Assembly: GCF_900215375.1 (NCBI RefSeq)
Contig: NZ_OBEF01000006.1
Location: 1-64,000 of the forward strand
DNA length: 64,000 bases
Direction of reading: 5' to 3'
DNA from: Enterobacter sp. CC120223-11
GTDB lineage: Bacteria > Pseudomonadota > Gammaproteobacteria > Enterobacterales > Enterobacteriaceae
Shown here piece after piece: positions 46,993-55,293 of the stretch (within the stretch, counting starts at the first letter, position 1; the number at the start of each line of letters is the position of its first letter). A model generated the notes under the pieces. It did not search any database. It worked only from the letters and a program-made list of their open reading frames with translations, and was not told the DNA's origin. Position numbers and translations under genes: made by a program.

Positions 46993-47703
46993 TTATTTTT
47001 GGATGACGACGACGTCGCCCATTTCAATCGGATCGTGATCCTTCAGATGCAGCATCGCGCCGCCGGGCATCATCGTGACGCCCTGGACCTGCTCCTGGAT
47101 GAGGCCCGTCGCCGTCGGACTTTCACCTTCGGCATTTTTGGCTTCGAAGGTCAGGGTGTATTCCCTGTCTTTCGGCGGACCAGGTTCAGGTTTGAAGTTC
47201 TCGAGGTCGTCCAGGCTGTACTCCTGCACGCCAGATTTGACGTTTTTCAGCTCCGCGGTGTAAGCGTTGCCTTCGCTATCGGTCAGGGTGACGGTAACGG
47301 TGTCCGCATCACCATTGAGCGCGAAGCTGAACTTGTCTGACTCCGTCGGCTCCACGCCTTCCTGCGTAATGCCAATGCCGCCGCTGCCGAAGGAAGCCTT
47401 CGGGTCCCCGGCAATCAGCACGCCACGCCCGACCCAGGAGGCCGCACTCATGCTGCCAAGCTGCCCCACCAGGCCATACATCGCCCCCATAGAGGTGTTC
47501 AGCTTTTCCACCCCTGACGCCATATTGAACTGCGCCAGCTGGGAGGTGAGCTGGTTGTTATCCATCGGGTTGGTGGGATCCTGGTTTTGCATCTGCGCCA
47601 CCAGCAGGGTCATAAAACTCTTCGAGAGGTCGGCGGCGCTGTTGCCCGTGCCGTTTTGTTCGGATCCGGATCCGCTGGTGTTATTAATGGATGAAACTGC
47701 CAT
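46993..47703 (-). CDS. flgD: Hook-capping protein FlgD
   Basis: A 236-residue FlgD. The conserved N-terminal segment SFMTLLVAQMQNQDPTNPMD, followed by LTSQLAQFNMASGVEKLN, is the export and cap signature, preceded by a Ser/Gly/Asn-rich start; the C-terminal part has the FlgD Tudor/FnIII-like region. It caps the growing hook and is replaced by FlgK when the hook is complete. Confidence 0.95.
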   Translation of the reverse strand: MAVSSINNTSGSGSEQNGTGNSAADLSKSFMTLLVAQMQNQDPTNPMDNNQLTSQLAQFNMASGVEKLNTSMGAMYGLVGQLGSMSAASWVGRGVLIAGDPKASFGSGGIGITQEGVEPTESDKFSFALNGDADTVTVTLTDSEGNAYTAELKNVKSGVQEYSLDDLENFKPEPGPPKDREYTLTFEAKNAEGESPTATGLIQEQVQGVTMMPGGAMLHLKDHDPIEMGDVVVIQK

Positions 47704-47712
47704 CAGGCTTCC

Positions 47713-48117
47713 TTACTGGCCGAGGGTTAAGGTTTTCAGCATCAGGGTCTTGGCGGAGTTCATCACTTCCACATTGGCCTGATAGCTGCGTGAGGCAGAA
47801 ATGGTGTTCACCATCTCGTTCACCACGTTGACGTTAGGCATGCGCACATAGCCCTGCTCGTCCGCCAGCGGGTTGCCGGGCTCATAGACCATGCGGTCCG
47901 GCGCGGAGCTCTCCACCACATCGCTGACGCTTACACCGCCAATATCGTTTCCGGCGGACGCATCCATCTCAAACACCACCTGACGTGCGCGGTACGGCTG
48001 ACCGTCCGGCCCCGCCACGCTGTCGGCGTTGGCCATATTGCTGGCGCTGACGTTCAGACGGCGCGACTGTGCCGCCATCGCTGAACCTGAAATATCAAAT
48101 ACACTGAATAGCGACAT
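47713..48117 (-). CDS. flgC: Proximal rod protein FlgC
   Basis: A 134-residue FlgC (same length as E. coli). It has [21 protein letters not shown] near the N-terminus (two adjoining segments) and [21 protein letters not shown] near the C-terminus. It is six bases after flgB and forms the proximal rod with FlgB and FlgF. Confidence 0.95.
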   Translation of the reverse strand: MSLFSVFDISGSAMAAQSRRLNVSASNMANADSVAGPDGQPYRARQVVFEMDASAGNDIGGVSVSDVVESSAPDRMVYEPGNPLADEQGYVRMPNVNVVNEMVNTISASRSYQANVEVMNSAKTLMLKTLTLGQ

Positions 48118-48123
48118 CGATAA

Positions 48124-48537
48124 TTACCCCTGGCTTAACACCGTCATCATTTTCTTAATATCCGCACCGAGGAAGGTCAGCCCGGACTGATACTTCATCG
48201 AGTTATCGGCGAAATTCACCCTCTCGCGGTCCATGTCTACGGTATTACCGTCGGCGCTCGGCTGATCGGGTACCCGATAAAGTAATTGACCGTCATCAAG
48301 CGGCCTTGCTTTACCCTCAATATGTTTATTTGAGGTTAATGATAGAGAAACGGATTGTTTCGCCATTGATGAATTATCCGTAGCGTTTTTTAACTGCTGA
48401 GAGAAATCAATATCACGCGCCAGATAGCCTGGCGTATCCGCATTGGCAATATTTGACGCCAGCACGTCCTGACGTCGCGTGAGCAGGCTCAGCGCCTGCT
48501 GCTGAAAGCTAAACGCATCATCAAGTTTATTAATCAT
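48124..48537 (-). CDS. flgB: Proximal rod protein FlgB
   Basis: A 137-residue FlgB (E. coli 138). The N-terminal ALSLLTRRQDVLASNIANAD, then TPGYLARDIDF, is the rod signature; the C-terminal half has DGNTVDMDRERVNFADNSMK. It is the first gene of the flgB-J run and is divergent from flgA, sharing a 256-bp control region. Confidence 0.94.
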   Translation of the reverse strand: MINKLDDAFSFQQQALSLLTRRQDVLASNIANADTPGYLARDIDFSQQLKNATDNSSMAKQSVSLSLTSNKHIEGKARPLDDGQLLYRVPDQPSADGNTVDMDRERVNFADNSMKYQSGLTFLGADIKKMMTVLSQG

Positions 48538-48793
48538 AAAAATGGGCTCCTGCCACGCTTATTTAAACTGCGATAGTGTAGTCAGCGCTGGTGAAATATC
48601 ACACTGCAAAGACCTGACAAAAATAAGCCTATTTAGGAGGATCAGAAAATATATAAAACAGAATGGAGGTTAATAACTTTAATTAATGACAAAAGTGTCG
48701 GCATTTTGCGGAATAAAACTCAGGGCGCTGCGTATATAATTTAATCACACCAAACGAAGAACGACTTTACGCTTTAATTAACCAGGCAACAAG
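48538..48793. promoter_or_regulatory. Divergent flgB/flgA control region
   Basis: This AT-rich 256-bp gap serves divergent flgB and flgA, which in E. coli are both class 2 genes activated by FlhD4C2. No sigma-28-type box is present on either strand, consistent with class 2 control. I could not place an FlhDC box with confidence because the consensus is loose and this FlhDC pair is diverged. Confidence 0.5.
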
Positions 48794-49495
48794 ATGATCA
48801 CTTTTTTTTTCAGAACAACGGCAATTCTGCTTACCTGTTCTGCCCCGCTGTTTGCCAGCGTGCCTGCTGCCCCGTCGGCAGAGCAGCGGCTGCAGGTAAA
48901 ACTGGATGCGCTGTTTGACCAGCCCACTTTCCGGGGTAGCGATGTGGTCCGCACCCCCGAACTGCTGGCCACGCCGAAACAGGTTTCAGCCGTGTGCGAC
49001 AACCCGACGCTCACCGTCGCGGGCAACGACAGCAGGCTGACGGGTAAGCGCACGGTCATCGCCCGCTGCGGTAACCGCAAACATTTTCTACCGGTGCTGA
49101 TTCACGCCACGGGCACCTGGTGGGTCGCCAGCCAGAGCCTGCCGGGCGGCGCTATTGTGCAGCGCAGCGATATCGAACCGCAAAGCGGTAGCCTGGATAA
49201 CCTGCCTGCCGGGGTGATCTTTAACCCTGATGAGATTATCGGCCAGCGCCTGACGCGTGCCATCAGCGCGGGTAAGCCGCTGCTGCAAAACCAGCTGCGC
49301 CAGCAGTGGCGGCTACACGCCGGACAACAGGTGGATTTGATTACGGTGGGCAATGGCTTCCGTATTCGCGGCCAGGGCAAAGCGCTGAATAACGCCGCGG
49401 TGAACGACATGCTGAAAGTTCAGACCGCCAACGGGCAAACCCTCAGCGGAAAAGTCGCCCATGACGGCCAGGTGGAGATTTTTTTCCAACAATAA
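48794..49495 (+). CDS. flgA: P-ring assembly chaperone FlgA
   Basis: A 233-residue periplasmic protein with a signal peptide (ITFFFRTTAILLTCSAPLFA, cleavage near residue 21) and an SAF domain in its C-terminal half (ARAVxA-type region GTWWVASQSLPGGAIVQRSD, then ISAGKPLLQNQLRQQW). It helps FlgI assemble the P-ring. It starts the flgAMN group, although flgM has a promoter of its own. Confidence 0.93.
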   Translation: MITFFFRTTAILLTCSAPLFASVPAAPSAEQRLQVKLDALFDQPTFRGSDVVRTPELLATPKQVSAVCDNPTLTVAGNDSRLTGKRTVIARCGNRKHFLPVLIHATGTWWVASQSLPGGAIVQRSDIEPQSGSLDNLPAGVIFNPDEIIGQRLTRAISAGKPLLQNQLRQQWRLHAGQQVDLITVGNGFRIRGQGKALNNAAVNDMLKVQTANGQTLSGKVAHDGQVEIFFQQ

Positions 49496-49496
49496 T

Positions 49497-49523
49497 TTTA
49501 GTTATTTCGCAAAGCTCCGATGA
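49497..49523 (+). promoter_or_regulatory. Variant sigma-28 promoter of flgM
   Basis: TTTA, 15 bases, then TCCGATGA, starting right after the flgA stop and 47 bases before flgM. It has the same -35 (TTTAGT) and -10 (CCGATGA) as the fliC promoter. In E. coli flgM is also read from a sigma-28 promoter as well as from flgA, giving anti-sigma feedback. Confidence 0.82.
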
Positions 49524-49569
49524 GAACAGTATACGCAGTTGCGTGACCTGATAACTGGCGAGGATACAG

Positions 49570-49863
49570 ATGAGTATTGACAGCACCAAACCGACCACAC
49601 CGGTAACCGCCCTGGCCTCTAACCAGGAGATGCGTACCCGCACGGCCCCGCAGGAGAACACCAACCCTGCCGTGAACGAGCCACAGAATAAAACTGAGGT
49701 GACCCTGAGTGCCCTCACAAAACGCATTCAGAGCGATGACAGCCGCGATGTGGACTTCGCCCGCGTGGCTGAGATCCGCGCCGCGCTCGAAGCCGGCGAG
49801 CTGCCCCTCGATCCGGAAAAAATCGCCGGTGCGCTGGTGCAGGATATGTTTCAGTTCCACTAA
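49570..49863 (+). CDS. flgM: Anti-sigma-28 factor FlgM
   Basis: A 97-residue FlgM (same length as E. coli). The N-terminus begins MSIDSTKPTTPV; the C-terminal sigma-binding half (TLSALTKRIQSDDSRDVDFA, then VAEIRAALEAGELPLDPEKIAGAL) is well conserved. It holds FliA inactive until the hook is finished and FlgM is exported. Having flgM and fliA in the same locus suggests a matched pair, separate from that of the main flagellar system. Confidence 0.94.
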   Translation: MSIDSTKPTTPVTALASNQEMRTRTAPQENTNPAVNEPQNKTEVTLSALTKRIQSDDSRDVDFARVAEIRAALEAGELPLDPEKIAGALVQDMFQFH

Positions 49864-49883
49864 CTGCAGGACATTTTCCCCTT

Positions 49884-50327
49884 ATGGATAAGCTGTACCC
49901 GATACTGGCGCAAATGAAAACGTCGCTGGACGAACTGGAGGCCATCATGATTGAGGAAGTCAATCAGCTGAGCCGCCCGCAGATCAATCCGGTGTCGCTC
50001 CAGGTGCTGACGGACAACAAAAGCCAGCTGCTGTCGACCATCCAGTATTACGACGAGATGCGCCGCCAGGAAGAGCAGGCTGAAAAGGCCGCCGCGCCCT
50101 ACACACAGCAGAGCAAGCTTTTTGCCTGCTGGCAGCAGGTGAGCGAAAAGGTGCGCAGCACCCGGGAGCTCAATCTGAAGGTGGAGACGCTGCTCAATCA
50201 GCATATGCAGCGCAACCAGCAGATCCAGAAGGTCGTCAACCAGGTCGGCCATCATGGTGCCCTGTACGGGCCAGCAGGGGAATCGAGTACCGCGCCGTCC
50301 GGGCGCAAGTACAACATCAGTATCTAA
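49884..50327 (+). CDS. flgN: FlgK/FlgL export chaperone FlgN
   Basis: A 147-residue helical protein of the FlgN family (E. coli 138), beginning MDKLYPILAQMKTSLDELEAI with a C-terminal coiled coil (LNLKVETLLNQHMQRNQQIQ) and the terminal GRKYNISI typical of FlgN. It binds FlgK and FlgL before secretion. It lies 20 bases after flgM and ends before an intrinsic terminator. Confidence 0.92.
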   Translation: MDKLYPILAQMKTSLDELEAIMIEEVNQLSRPQINPVSLQVLTDNKSQLLSTIQYYDEMRRQEEQAEKAAAPYTQQSKLFACWQQVSEKVRSTRELNLKVETLLNQHMQRNQQIQKVVNQVGHHGALYGPAGESSTAPSGRKYNISI

Positions 50328-50354
50328 ATAGAGTCAGTTGCCTCATGTTCTTTT

Positions 50355-50381
50355 GCCCACCTTTACGGTGGGCTTTTTTTT
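50355..50381 (+). terminator. Intrinsic terminator after flgN
   Basis: GCCCACC-TTTAC-GGTGGGC stem followed by eight T residues, 28 bases after the flgN stop. Confidence 0.92.
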
Positions 50382-50442
50382 TGCCTTCGGCCGGATGGAT
50401 TCTGAAGAGAGTGAAAACAGAAGTGAGGGGATTTTTAACTGG

Positions 50443-50845
50443 GCTGGGGTGAAGGGGAACTGGCGAAACCGAAAATCACAGAGCGGACACCTTCCAGCCT
50501 TTTCCCGGAAGGTCAGGTGAAAAGCGTGGTTTTTTAGCCCCCTCTCCCTGAGGGAGAGGGTTGGGGTGAGGGGGAACTGGCGAAACCGAAAATCACAGAG
50601 CGAACACCTTCCAGCCTTTACCCGGAAGGTCAGGTGCAGAAGCGTGGTTTTATAGCCCCCTCTCCCTTGAGGGAGAGGGTTGGGGTGAGGGGGAACTGGC
50701 GAAACCGAAAATCACAGAGTGAACATCTTCCAGCCTTTTCCCGGAAGGTCAGGTGCAAAAGCGTTTTTTTTTTAGCCCCCTCTCCCTGAGGGAGAGGGTT
50801 GGGGTGAGGGGGAACTGGCGAAACCGAAAATCACATAGAGAAAAC
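50443..50845. repeat. 117-119-bp tandem repeat array between flgN and fliT
   Basis: The anchor GAACTGGCGAAACCGAAAATCACA recurs at 50457, 50574, 50693 and 50812, giving three full units and a truncated fourth that stops three bases before the fliT stop codon. Each full unit contains two potential hairpins: ACCTTCC / GGAAGGT, and CCCTCTCCC / GGGAGAGGG followed by TTGGGGTGAGGG. Copies differ by a few substitutions and by length changes in T-runs. The second hairpin belongs to the family also seen at 18.6 and 19.9 kb. No coding sequence is evident. The array fills most of the 520-bp gap between two convergent flagellar units. Confidence 0.9.
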
Positions 50846-50847
50846 CG

Positions 50848-51168
50848 TCACACCGTCCGGTAAGCCTGCGCGGAGACGTTGGACTTACGCATACCGGCCA
50901 TCTCTTTGCTCAGCTCGGCCTGGCGCGCGCGGATGCGCTGCATGATAATCCCATCGTTCAGCATCAACGTTTCGATCTTCTTCGCCACCTGCAGGCGAAT
51001 ACTTCCCTCAAGCCCGGAAATATTCATGTCGATAAGACTTTGCATGGCTAACAGATAGTTCTCTATTCCGTCGTTGAAATTTTCCCACGCTTCCTCATCC
51101 GCCAGCTTCAGCAGATTGTTGCTACTTAATAACAGGCTATCCATGACAGCGATAAGCTGATTATCCAT
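50848..51168 (-). CDS. fliT: FliD chaperone and FlhDC regulator FliT
   Basis: A 106-residue helical protein at the position of FliT, following fliS with an eight-base overlap. It is shorter than E. coli FliT (121 residues) and weakly similar in sequence, so the call leans on gene order (fliD-fliS-fliT) and helical pattern (EEAWENFNDGIENYLLAMQS, then IIMQRIRARQAELSKEMAGM). FliT binds FliD and, when freed, inhibits FlhDC. A FliT matched to this locus's FlhDC is plausible. Its stop lies against the 118-bp repeat array. Confidence 0.78.
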   Translation of the reverse strand: MDNQLIAVMDSLLLSSNNLLKLADEEAWENFNDGIENYLLAMQSLIDMNISGLEGSIRLQVAKKIETLMLNDGIIMQRIRARQAELSKEMAGMRKSNVSAQAYRTV

Positions 51169-51568
51169 GACTCACCTGCTTATTTTGTGGATCGATGGCT
51201 TTCCATGTCTCGCTGAGATCGACCATCAGCGAGATCAAATGCGGCAGATCGGCGCCAGACTTATTAAGATTCGCTTCCAGCAGCTTGCGCGACACGTATT
51301 CGTACAAACGTTCCAGATCTTCGGTAATCTTGCCGCCAATTTCATGATTAAGCCCGGTACGCAGGCCATTGTCGATAATGTTAATCGCGCGCGAGATCAT
51401 CTCGCCACGGCGCGCAATATTACCCTGCTGGAAATAGATTTCCGCCCGGCGCATGGCGTTAATCGCGCCGTCAAACAGCATCACAATCAGCTGATGCGGC
51501 GTGGCCCCGGCAACCTGACTCTCAAGGCTACCGGCGGTGTAGGCATTACTGCCCGTTCTGGTGTACAT
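51161..51568 (-). CDS. fliS: Flagellin chaperone FliS
   Basis: A 135-residue FliS (E. coli 136). The four-helix chaperone is recognisable from ATPHQLIVMLFDGAINAMRR, ISRAINIIDNGLRTGLN and LYEYVSRKLLEANLNKS. It binds the C-terminus of FliC to prevent premature polymerisation and delivers it to the export gate. It is 40 bases after fliD in the same unit. Confidence 0.95.
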   Translation of the reverse strand: MYTRTGSNAYTAGSLESQVAGATPHQLIVMLFDGAINAMRRAEIYFQQGNIARRGEMISRAINIIDNGLRTGLNHEIGGKITEDLERLYEYVSRKLLEANLNKSGADLPHLISLMVDLSETWKAIDPQNKQVSHG

Positions 51569-51608
51569 CTTTTCTGTCCTGCCGGGCAGCGCGGCTGCCC
51601 GGAATGTG

Positions 51609-53078
51609 TTAGACCAATCCGGCCAGCGCCGACTGCAGCTGCTGGCTCATGCTGTTCATCTGATTCATCGCTGCATCAAGACGCTGATACTCTTTTTCCC
51701 TGACCTTCAATGTCTCTTCAATCCGCCGCTCAACAGCCGATATCTGTTTAGCGTTACGAGAGTCTTTCTCGCGCAGAGAGGCAAGCGCAGTTTCAATTGC
51801 CCCCTCTTTCTTCGGTAAAGCATCTTTATCACCAAGGTAGGTATCGAAGAGCCCTTCCATCCGGCCTTTCAGCCCTTCCTGACCATCCCTGCCAAGGAAC
51901 AGCGCCTCCACTTCCTTTGGATTGCTTTTCAACGCTTCATCGAGCTTTTTATTATCGATAGAGAGCGTACCTAGCGCGCCAGTTCTTTGCTCTCCCTCTT
52001 TCACCTCTTCAAACTTAACGGTAATTCCAAGCTTCCCAAGGGTCTGGAATACATCGTTAGTCGATGTGTAGTCGCCGGTCACAGTCGATTTCAGCTGACT
52101 GGTAAGACGGCGCAGCGTACCGTCGCTTAATAGCGCGCCATTGTCCGCAGCTGCCGTTGGAACTTCTCCCTCACCCAGCGAGTTGCGATCCGGTGCCGTA
52201 TATTTTGTCGCTTTCGTCGCCGTGCTGAGGTAGCTGTTGTAGTTTTTGACAAACTCTTCAATCAGCGACTTCACTTTAGATGTGTCCGCCGTCACGGCCA
52301 GGGTTTCGGGTTTAAATTTGGCCGGATCGTCCGGATCCTTTTCGGATATCTCACGCAGCTCAAGCGTCACACCGGTGATCAGATCGCTAATGGTGTTCGA
52401 ACTGCGCTCAACGCGATCGCCATTCAAATGGACGATGGCATTCTGGGGAGCGGTTTTATCATGCAAACCCAGCGCGCTGTCGAGAGTGGGATCGGTCGTT
52501 GTCACCGCCATCTCCCCCGCTTCGCCGGTTTTTTTTGACGTCAGCATCAGCTTGAACTTGTCTTCGCCGAGCGACACAACCTCAGCAATCACGTCGCCGT
52601 TCTGGGCGTTAATTTTTTTAGCAATCTGATCGAGGGACGTTTCGTCTTTTTTCAACTCAACCGTCAGCGGTTTGCCGCTGTCACCGACATCAATAGTCAG
52701 GGTTCGGCTGTCGGCAGAGCTGCCTAACAGATTCGTCCGGGAATCCTGCTCCTTAGACTGTATCTGATGCGCCGATGCCAATTTTTCAACGGCTATCTGA
52801 TAACTGTTTGGGATTGCCCCTGAACCCGCCGTGGCTTGAAACGCTTTATTGGTGCCGACGCTAACGCCGTTAAAACCTTCATCCTGCAATTTTTCCAGGT
52901 TAGTTTTCAGCGAACTTAATGAACTGGAAAGCGATCCCCACGCCGATATTTGCCCTTTATAACTGTTTTGCTTCTGTAAATAAGGGTTTAAACGCTGCGT
53001 CAGGCCCTGACGCTCTTTGGCCAGCAGTTCTTCAAGAGGCAGTCCCGAGCCAATATTCATAAATCCTGATATTGCCAT
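51609..53078 (-). CDS. fliD: Filament cap protein FliD
   Basis: A 489-residue FliD (HAP2) started at ATG 53078 with an ACGGAG site; a longer frame reaching 53192 would run through its sigma-28-type promoter. N-terminal SGLPLEELLAKERQGLTQRL and the C-terminal coiled coil (AISAVERRIEETLK-like, then YQRLDAAMNQMNSMSQQLQS) are typical. It is the pentameric cap that folds flagellin at the tip. Cotranscribed with fliS and fliT; divergent from fliC. Confidence 0.95.
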   Translation of the reverse strand: MAISGFMNIGSGLPLEELLAKERQGLTQRLNPYLQKQNSYKGQISAWGSLSSSLSSLKTNLEKLQDEGFNGVSVGTNKAFQATAGSGAIPNSYQIAVEKLASAHQIQSKEQDSRTNLLGSSADSRTLTIDVGDSGKPLTVELKKDETSLDQIAKKINAQNGDVIAEVVSLGEDKFKLMLTSKKTGEAGEMAVTTTDPTLDSALGLHDKTAPQNAIVHLNGDRVERSSNTISDLITGVTLELREISEKDPDDPAKFKPETLAVTADTSKVKSLIEEFVKNYNSYLSTATKATKYTAPDRNSLGEGEVPTAAADNGALLSDGTLRRLTSQLKSTVTGDYTSTNDVFQTLGKLGITVKFEEVKEGEQRTGALGTLSIDNKKLDEALKSNPKEVEALFLGRDGQEGLKGRMEGLFDTYLGDKDALPKKEGAIETALASLREKDSRNAKQISAVERRIEETLKVREKEYQRLDAAMNQMNSMSQQLQSALAGLV

Positions 53079-53116
53079 TACATACTCCGTTATTAAATTT
53101 TCCTGATTCTCTCTTT

Positions 53117-53143
53117 TCATCGGGATATTAAGGAGAAAGTTTA
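53117..53143 (-). promoter_or_regulatory. Variant sigma-28 promoter of fliD
   Basis: Minus strand TAAA, 15 bases, then CCCGATGA, 39 bases upstream of the fliD ATG. The -35 here is the canonical TAAA, but the -10 again ends GATGA. Confidence 0.82.
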
Positions 53144-53284
53144 ATTTTTTATCCGAGGGACAACAATCAAAAACACTGAATAAAGCAGGCATTAGCGTTT
53201 ATCAGGCTATTGCCAGGATCAATAAAAAGAATTACGCAAACAAATGTGCGCAATTCTGCGAGTTAAAAAAAACACAAAAAATCT

Positions 53285-53311
53285 TTTAGTCTTTTCACAT
53301 AGCACCGATGA
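53285..53311 (+). promoter_or_regulatory. Variant sigma-28 promoter of fliC
   Basis: TTTA, 15 bases, then ACCGATGA, 67 bases before the fliC ATG. Together with the fliD promoter it forms a divergent pair in the 300-bp fliD-fliC gap. The stretch from TTTAG through CCGATGA matches the flgM promoter closely. Confidence 0.83.
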
Positions 53312-53378
53312 AAGAAGTATGCGCAACAACTAACGCATATATCTCACGTTTGTTTTCACACATTAAAAGGACATTGAC

Positions 53379-54872
53379 ATGGCCCAGGTCATTAATACCA
53401 ACGCACTGAGTCTGATGGCTCAAAATAACCTGAACAAATCCCAGACTCAGCTGGGTACCGCTATCCAGCGCCTCTCTTCCGGCCTGCGAATTAACAGCGC
53501 CAAAGATGACGCTGCGGGTCTGGCCATCACCAACCGCTTCACCGCCTCCGTGCGCGGCATGACCCAGGCGGCGCGTAACGCTAACGACGGTATCTCTCTG
53601 GCGCAGACCAGCGAAGGCGCACTGGAAGAAGTCACCGAAAACATGCAGCGCATCCGCGAGCTGACCGTTCAGGCAAAAAACGGCACCAACTCTGAAGATG
53701 ACCGTAAGTCCATCTCGAAAGAGATCAAAACCCGTCTGGACGAAATTGAGCGCGTCGCCAAAAACACCCAATTCAACGGCGTGGAAGTCTTCAACGGCAC
53801 CAATGACAAAATCACCCTGCAGATTGGCGATAAAGAGGGAGATACCATTGAGATCAGCCTCAAAGAGCTGAGCCTGACAGAGCTGGGCCTGGACAAGTTT
53901 GACGATGAATTTGCCAAGATCACTGCGGCGATTGAAGATCCGACCGTTGAGAAAGGGACTGCCCTTGCGCTGGATGGTACTGGTACACTCGACATCGATC
54001 ACGCCAGCGCCAAGTCCTGGAAAGCGACTGATGCTGAGCTTACTAAAATTGCTAAAGCGATTGATAGCTCCCAAACTGATAAGTCGAAGCTGGAAGTCTA
54101 CACAACGGGTACCGGCGCAGACACCAAAATCTATGCGAAGCTGACTGATGGTACCGAAAAAGATAAAGTGTTTGAAATCGACCCCGGCGCTATTGATGAT
54201 ACCGCTGCCGAACTGACCTTTACCCCAGTTAAAGGCACTCAGCTTTCAGCCCTGGATGCGGATATTCTGGTTAATGGCCCGAGTACCTTCGCTCCTGCTG
54301 AAGTCAAAGCTGACGATCTTCTGAATGACAATACCGGCGCTGCTACCACTGCTAAACTTGCCGACAAACTGGATGCGATTTCCCAGGCCATCTTTACCCA
54401 GGACGCCGCAACCTCCGGAATCCAGGTCTTCACTGGTGGTGATGCCAACACCTACTATGCCGTAGACAACAATGGCACCGTGAAATCATTCCAGGTGGAT
54501 AACACAGGTGATATCACCCCAGCTTCAATTGCCGATCCTGATGCTCGCGATGGTTACGCGTTCGCAAAAGCAGCAGCTGGCGGCGGCGGTGCGATTATCG
54601 ATGGCCTGCTGGGCAAACTCGATGAGGCCATGGGCACCATCACCGACTTCCGTGCTGACTTCGGTGCAGCACAGAACCGCCTGAGTTCCATCATCGCCAA
54701 CCTGAACACCAACATCATCAACACCACCGAAGCGCGCTCCCGTATCCAGGACGCCGACTTCTCCGTGGAAGTGTCTGCCATGAGCCGTGCTAACATTCTG
54801 CAGCAGGCAGGTGTGTCCGTACTGGGTCAGGCCAACCAGGTTCCACAGAACGTGCTGTCCCTGCTGCGTTAA
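53379..54872 (+). CDS. fliC: Flagellin FliC
   Basis: A 497-residue flagellin. The conserved D0/D1 N-terminus ([37 protein letters not shown]) and C-terminus ([31 protein letters not shown]) flank a variable middle (about residues 180-400) rich in Asp, Thr and Ala. The D1 segment [16 protein letters not shown] matches the TLR5-recognised and protofilament-contact region. AAAGGACATTGAC precedes the ATG. It is the single flagellin gene in the locus and is expressed from the variant sigma-28 box; a FliS gene lies nearby. Confidence 0.96.
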   Translation: MAQVINTNALSLMAQNNLNKSQTQLGTAIQRLSSGLRINSAKDDAAGLAITNRFTASVRGMTQAARNANDGISLAQTSEGALEEVTENMQRIRELTVQAKNGTNSEDDRKSISKEIKTRLDEIERVAKNTQFNGVEVFNGTNDKITLQIGDKEGDTIEISLKELSLTELGLDKFDDEFAKITAAIEDPTVEKGTALALDGTGTLDIDHASAKSWKATDAELTKIAKAIDSSQTDKSKLEVYTTGTGADTKIYAKLTDGTEKDKVFEIDPGAIDDTAAELTFTPVKGTQLSALDADILVNGPSTFAPAEVKADDLLNDNTGAATTAKLADKLDAISQAIFTQDAATSGIQVFTGGDANTYYAVDNNGTVKSFQVDNTGDITPASIADPDARDGYAFAKAAAGGGGAIIDGLLGKLDEAMGTITDFRADFGAAQNRLSSIIANLNTNIINTTEARSRIQDADFSVEVSAMSRANILQQAGVSVLGQANQVPQNVLSLLR

Positions 54873-54941
54873 TCCCGCAGTTATTTATAACAATACGTTT
54901 TACCACCTCACTATCAGACCGCGTGTCAGGCGCGGTTCTTT

Positions 54942-54964
54942 GCCCTCCTCTGGAGGGCTTTTTT
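54942..54964 (+). terminator. Intrinsic terminator after fliC
   Basis: GCCCTCC-TCT-GGAGGGC followed by six T residues, 69 bases after the fliC stop. Confidence 0.92.
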
Positions 54965-55004
54965 GTATCCGTAACATGATGGTCGACAGCCAGGCGGTAA
55001 TCTC

Positions 55005-55094
55005 ATGTAGGCCCGGTAAGCGCAGCGCCACCGGGCAGCTGTTGTCAGGCTGGAGATGTAAAAACGCCGCCTTCAAAGAAGGCGGCGTTGATGA
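55005..55094. repeat. REP-like element and hairpin in the fliC-receptor gap
   Basis: TGTAGGCCCGGTAAGCGCAG (55006-55025), continuing into CGCCACCGGGC, is the same REP family as at 14.4 and 28.1 kb. It is followed by a strong 12-bp stem AACGCCGCCTTC-AAA-GAAGGCGGCGTT (55064-55090). These lie in the 421-bp gap between the convergent fliC and chemoreceptor-like genes. The rest of the gap (55095-55293) shows no gene; a second weak stem near 55230-55280 may terminate the minus-strand gene. Confidence 0.7.
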
Positions 55095-55293
55095 CATACC
55101 GGAAAGGCGAAAGAAAAGACCTGATAAAAAGGTCCTGCCTGCTCCGGGAGCCCTGCATTCAAAGGCGATAAAGCAAAGCCAAAACTTGTTGTTGATAACC
55201 GCTACAGAAGGGGATGTTCAGACAGGCATAAAAAAACGCACCGCCCGGTTCACCAATGAACCTGACGATGCGTGTCGTAGCAATTAACTCTGC

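Noticed and set aside
50443-50845. Tandem repeats considered as a CRISPR array
   Set aside because: Units of 117-119 bp are repeated in full with no short repeat/unique spacer alternation, and no cas genes are present.
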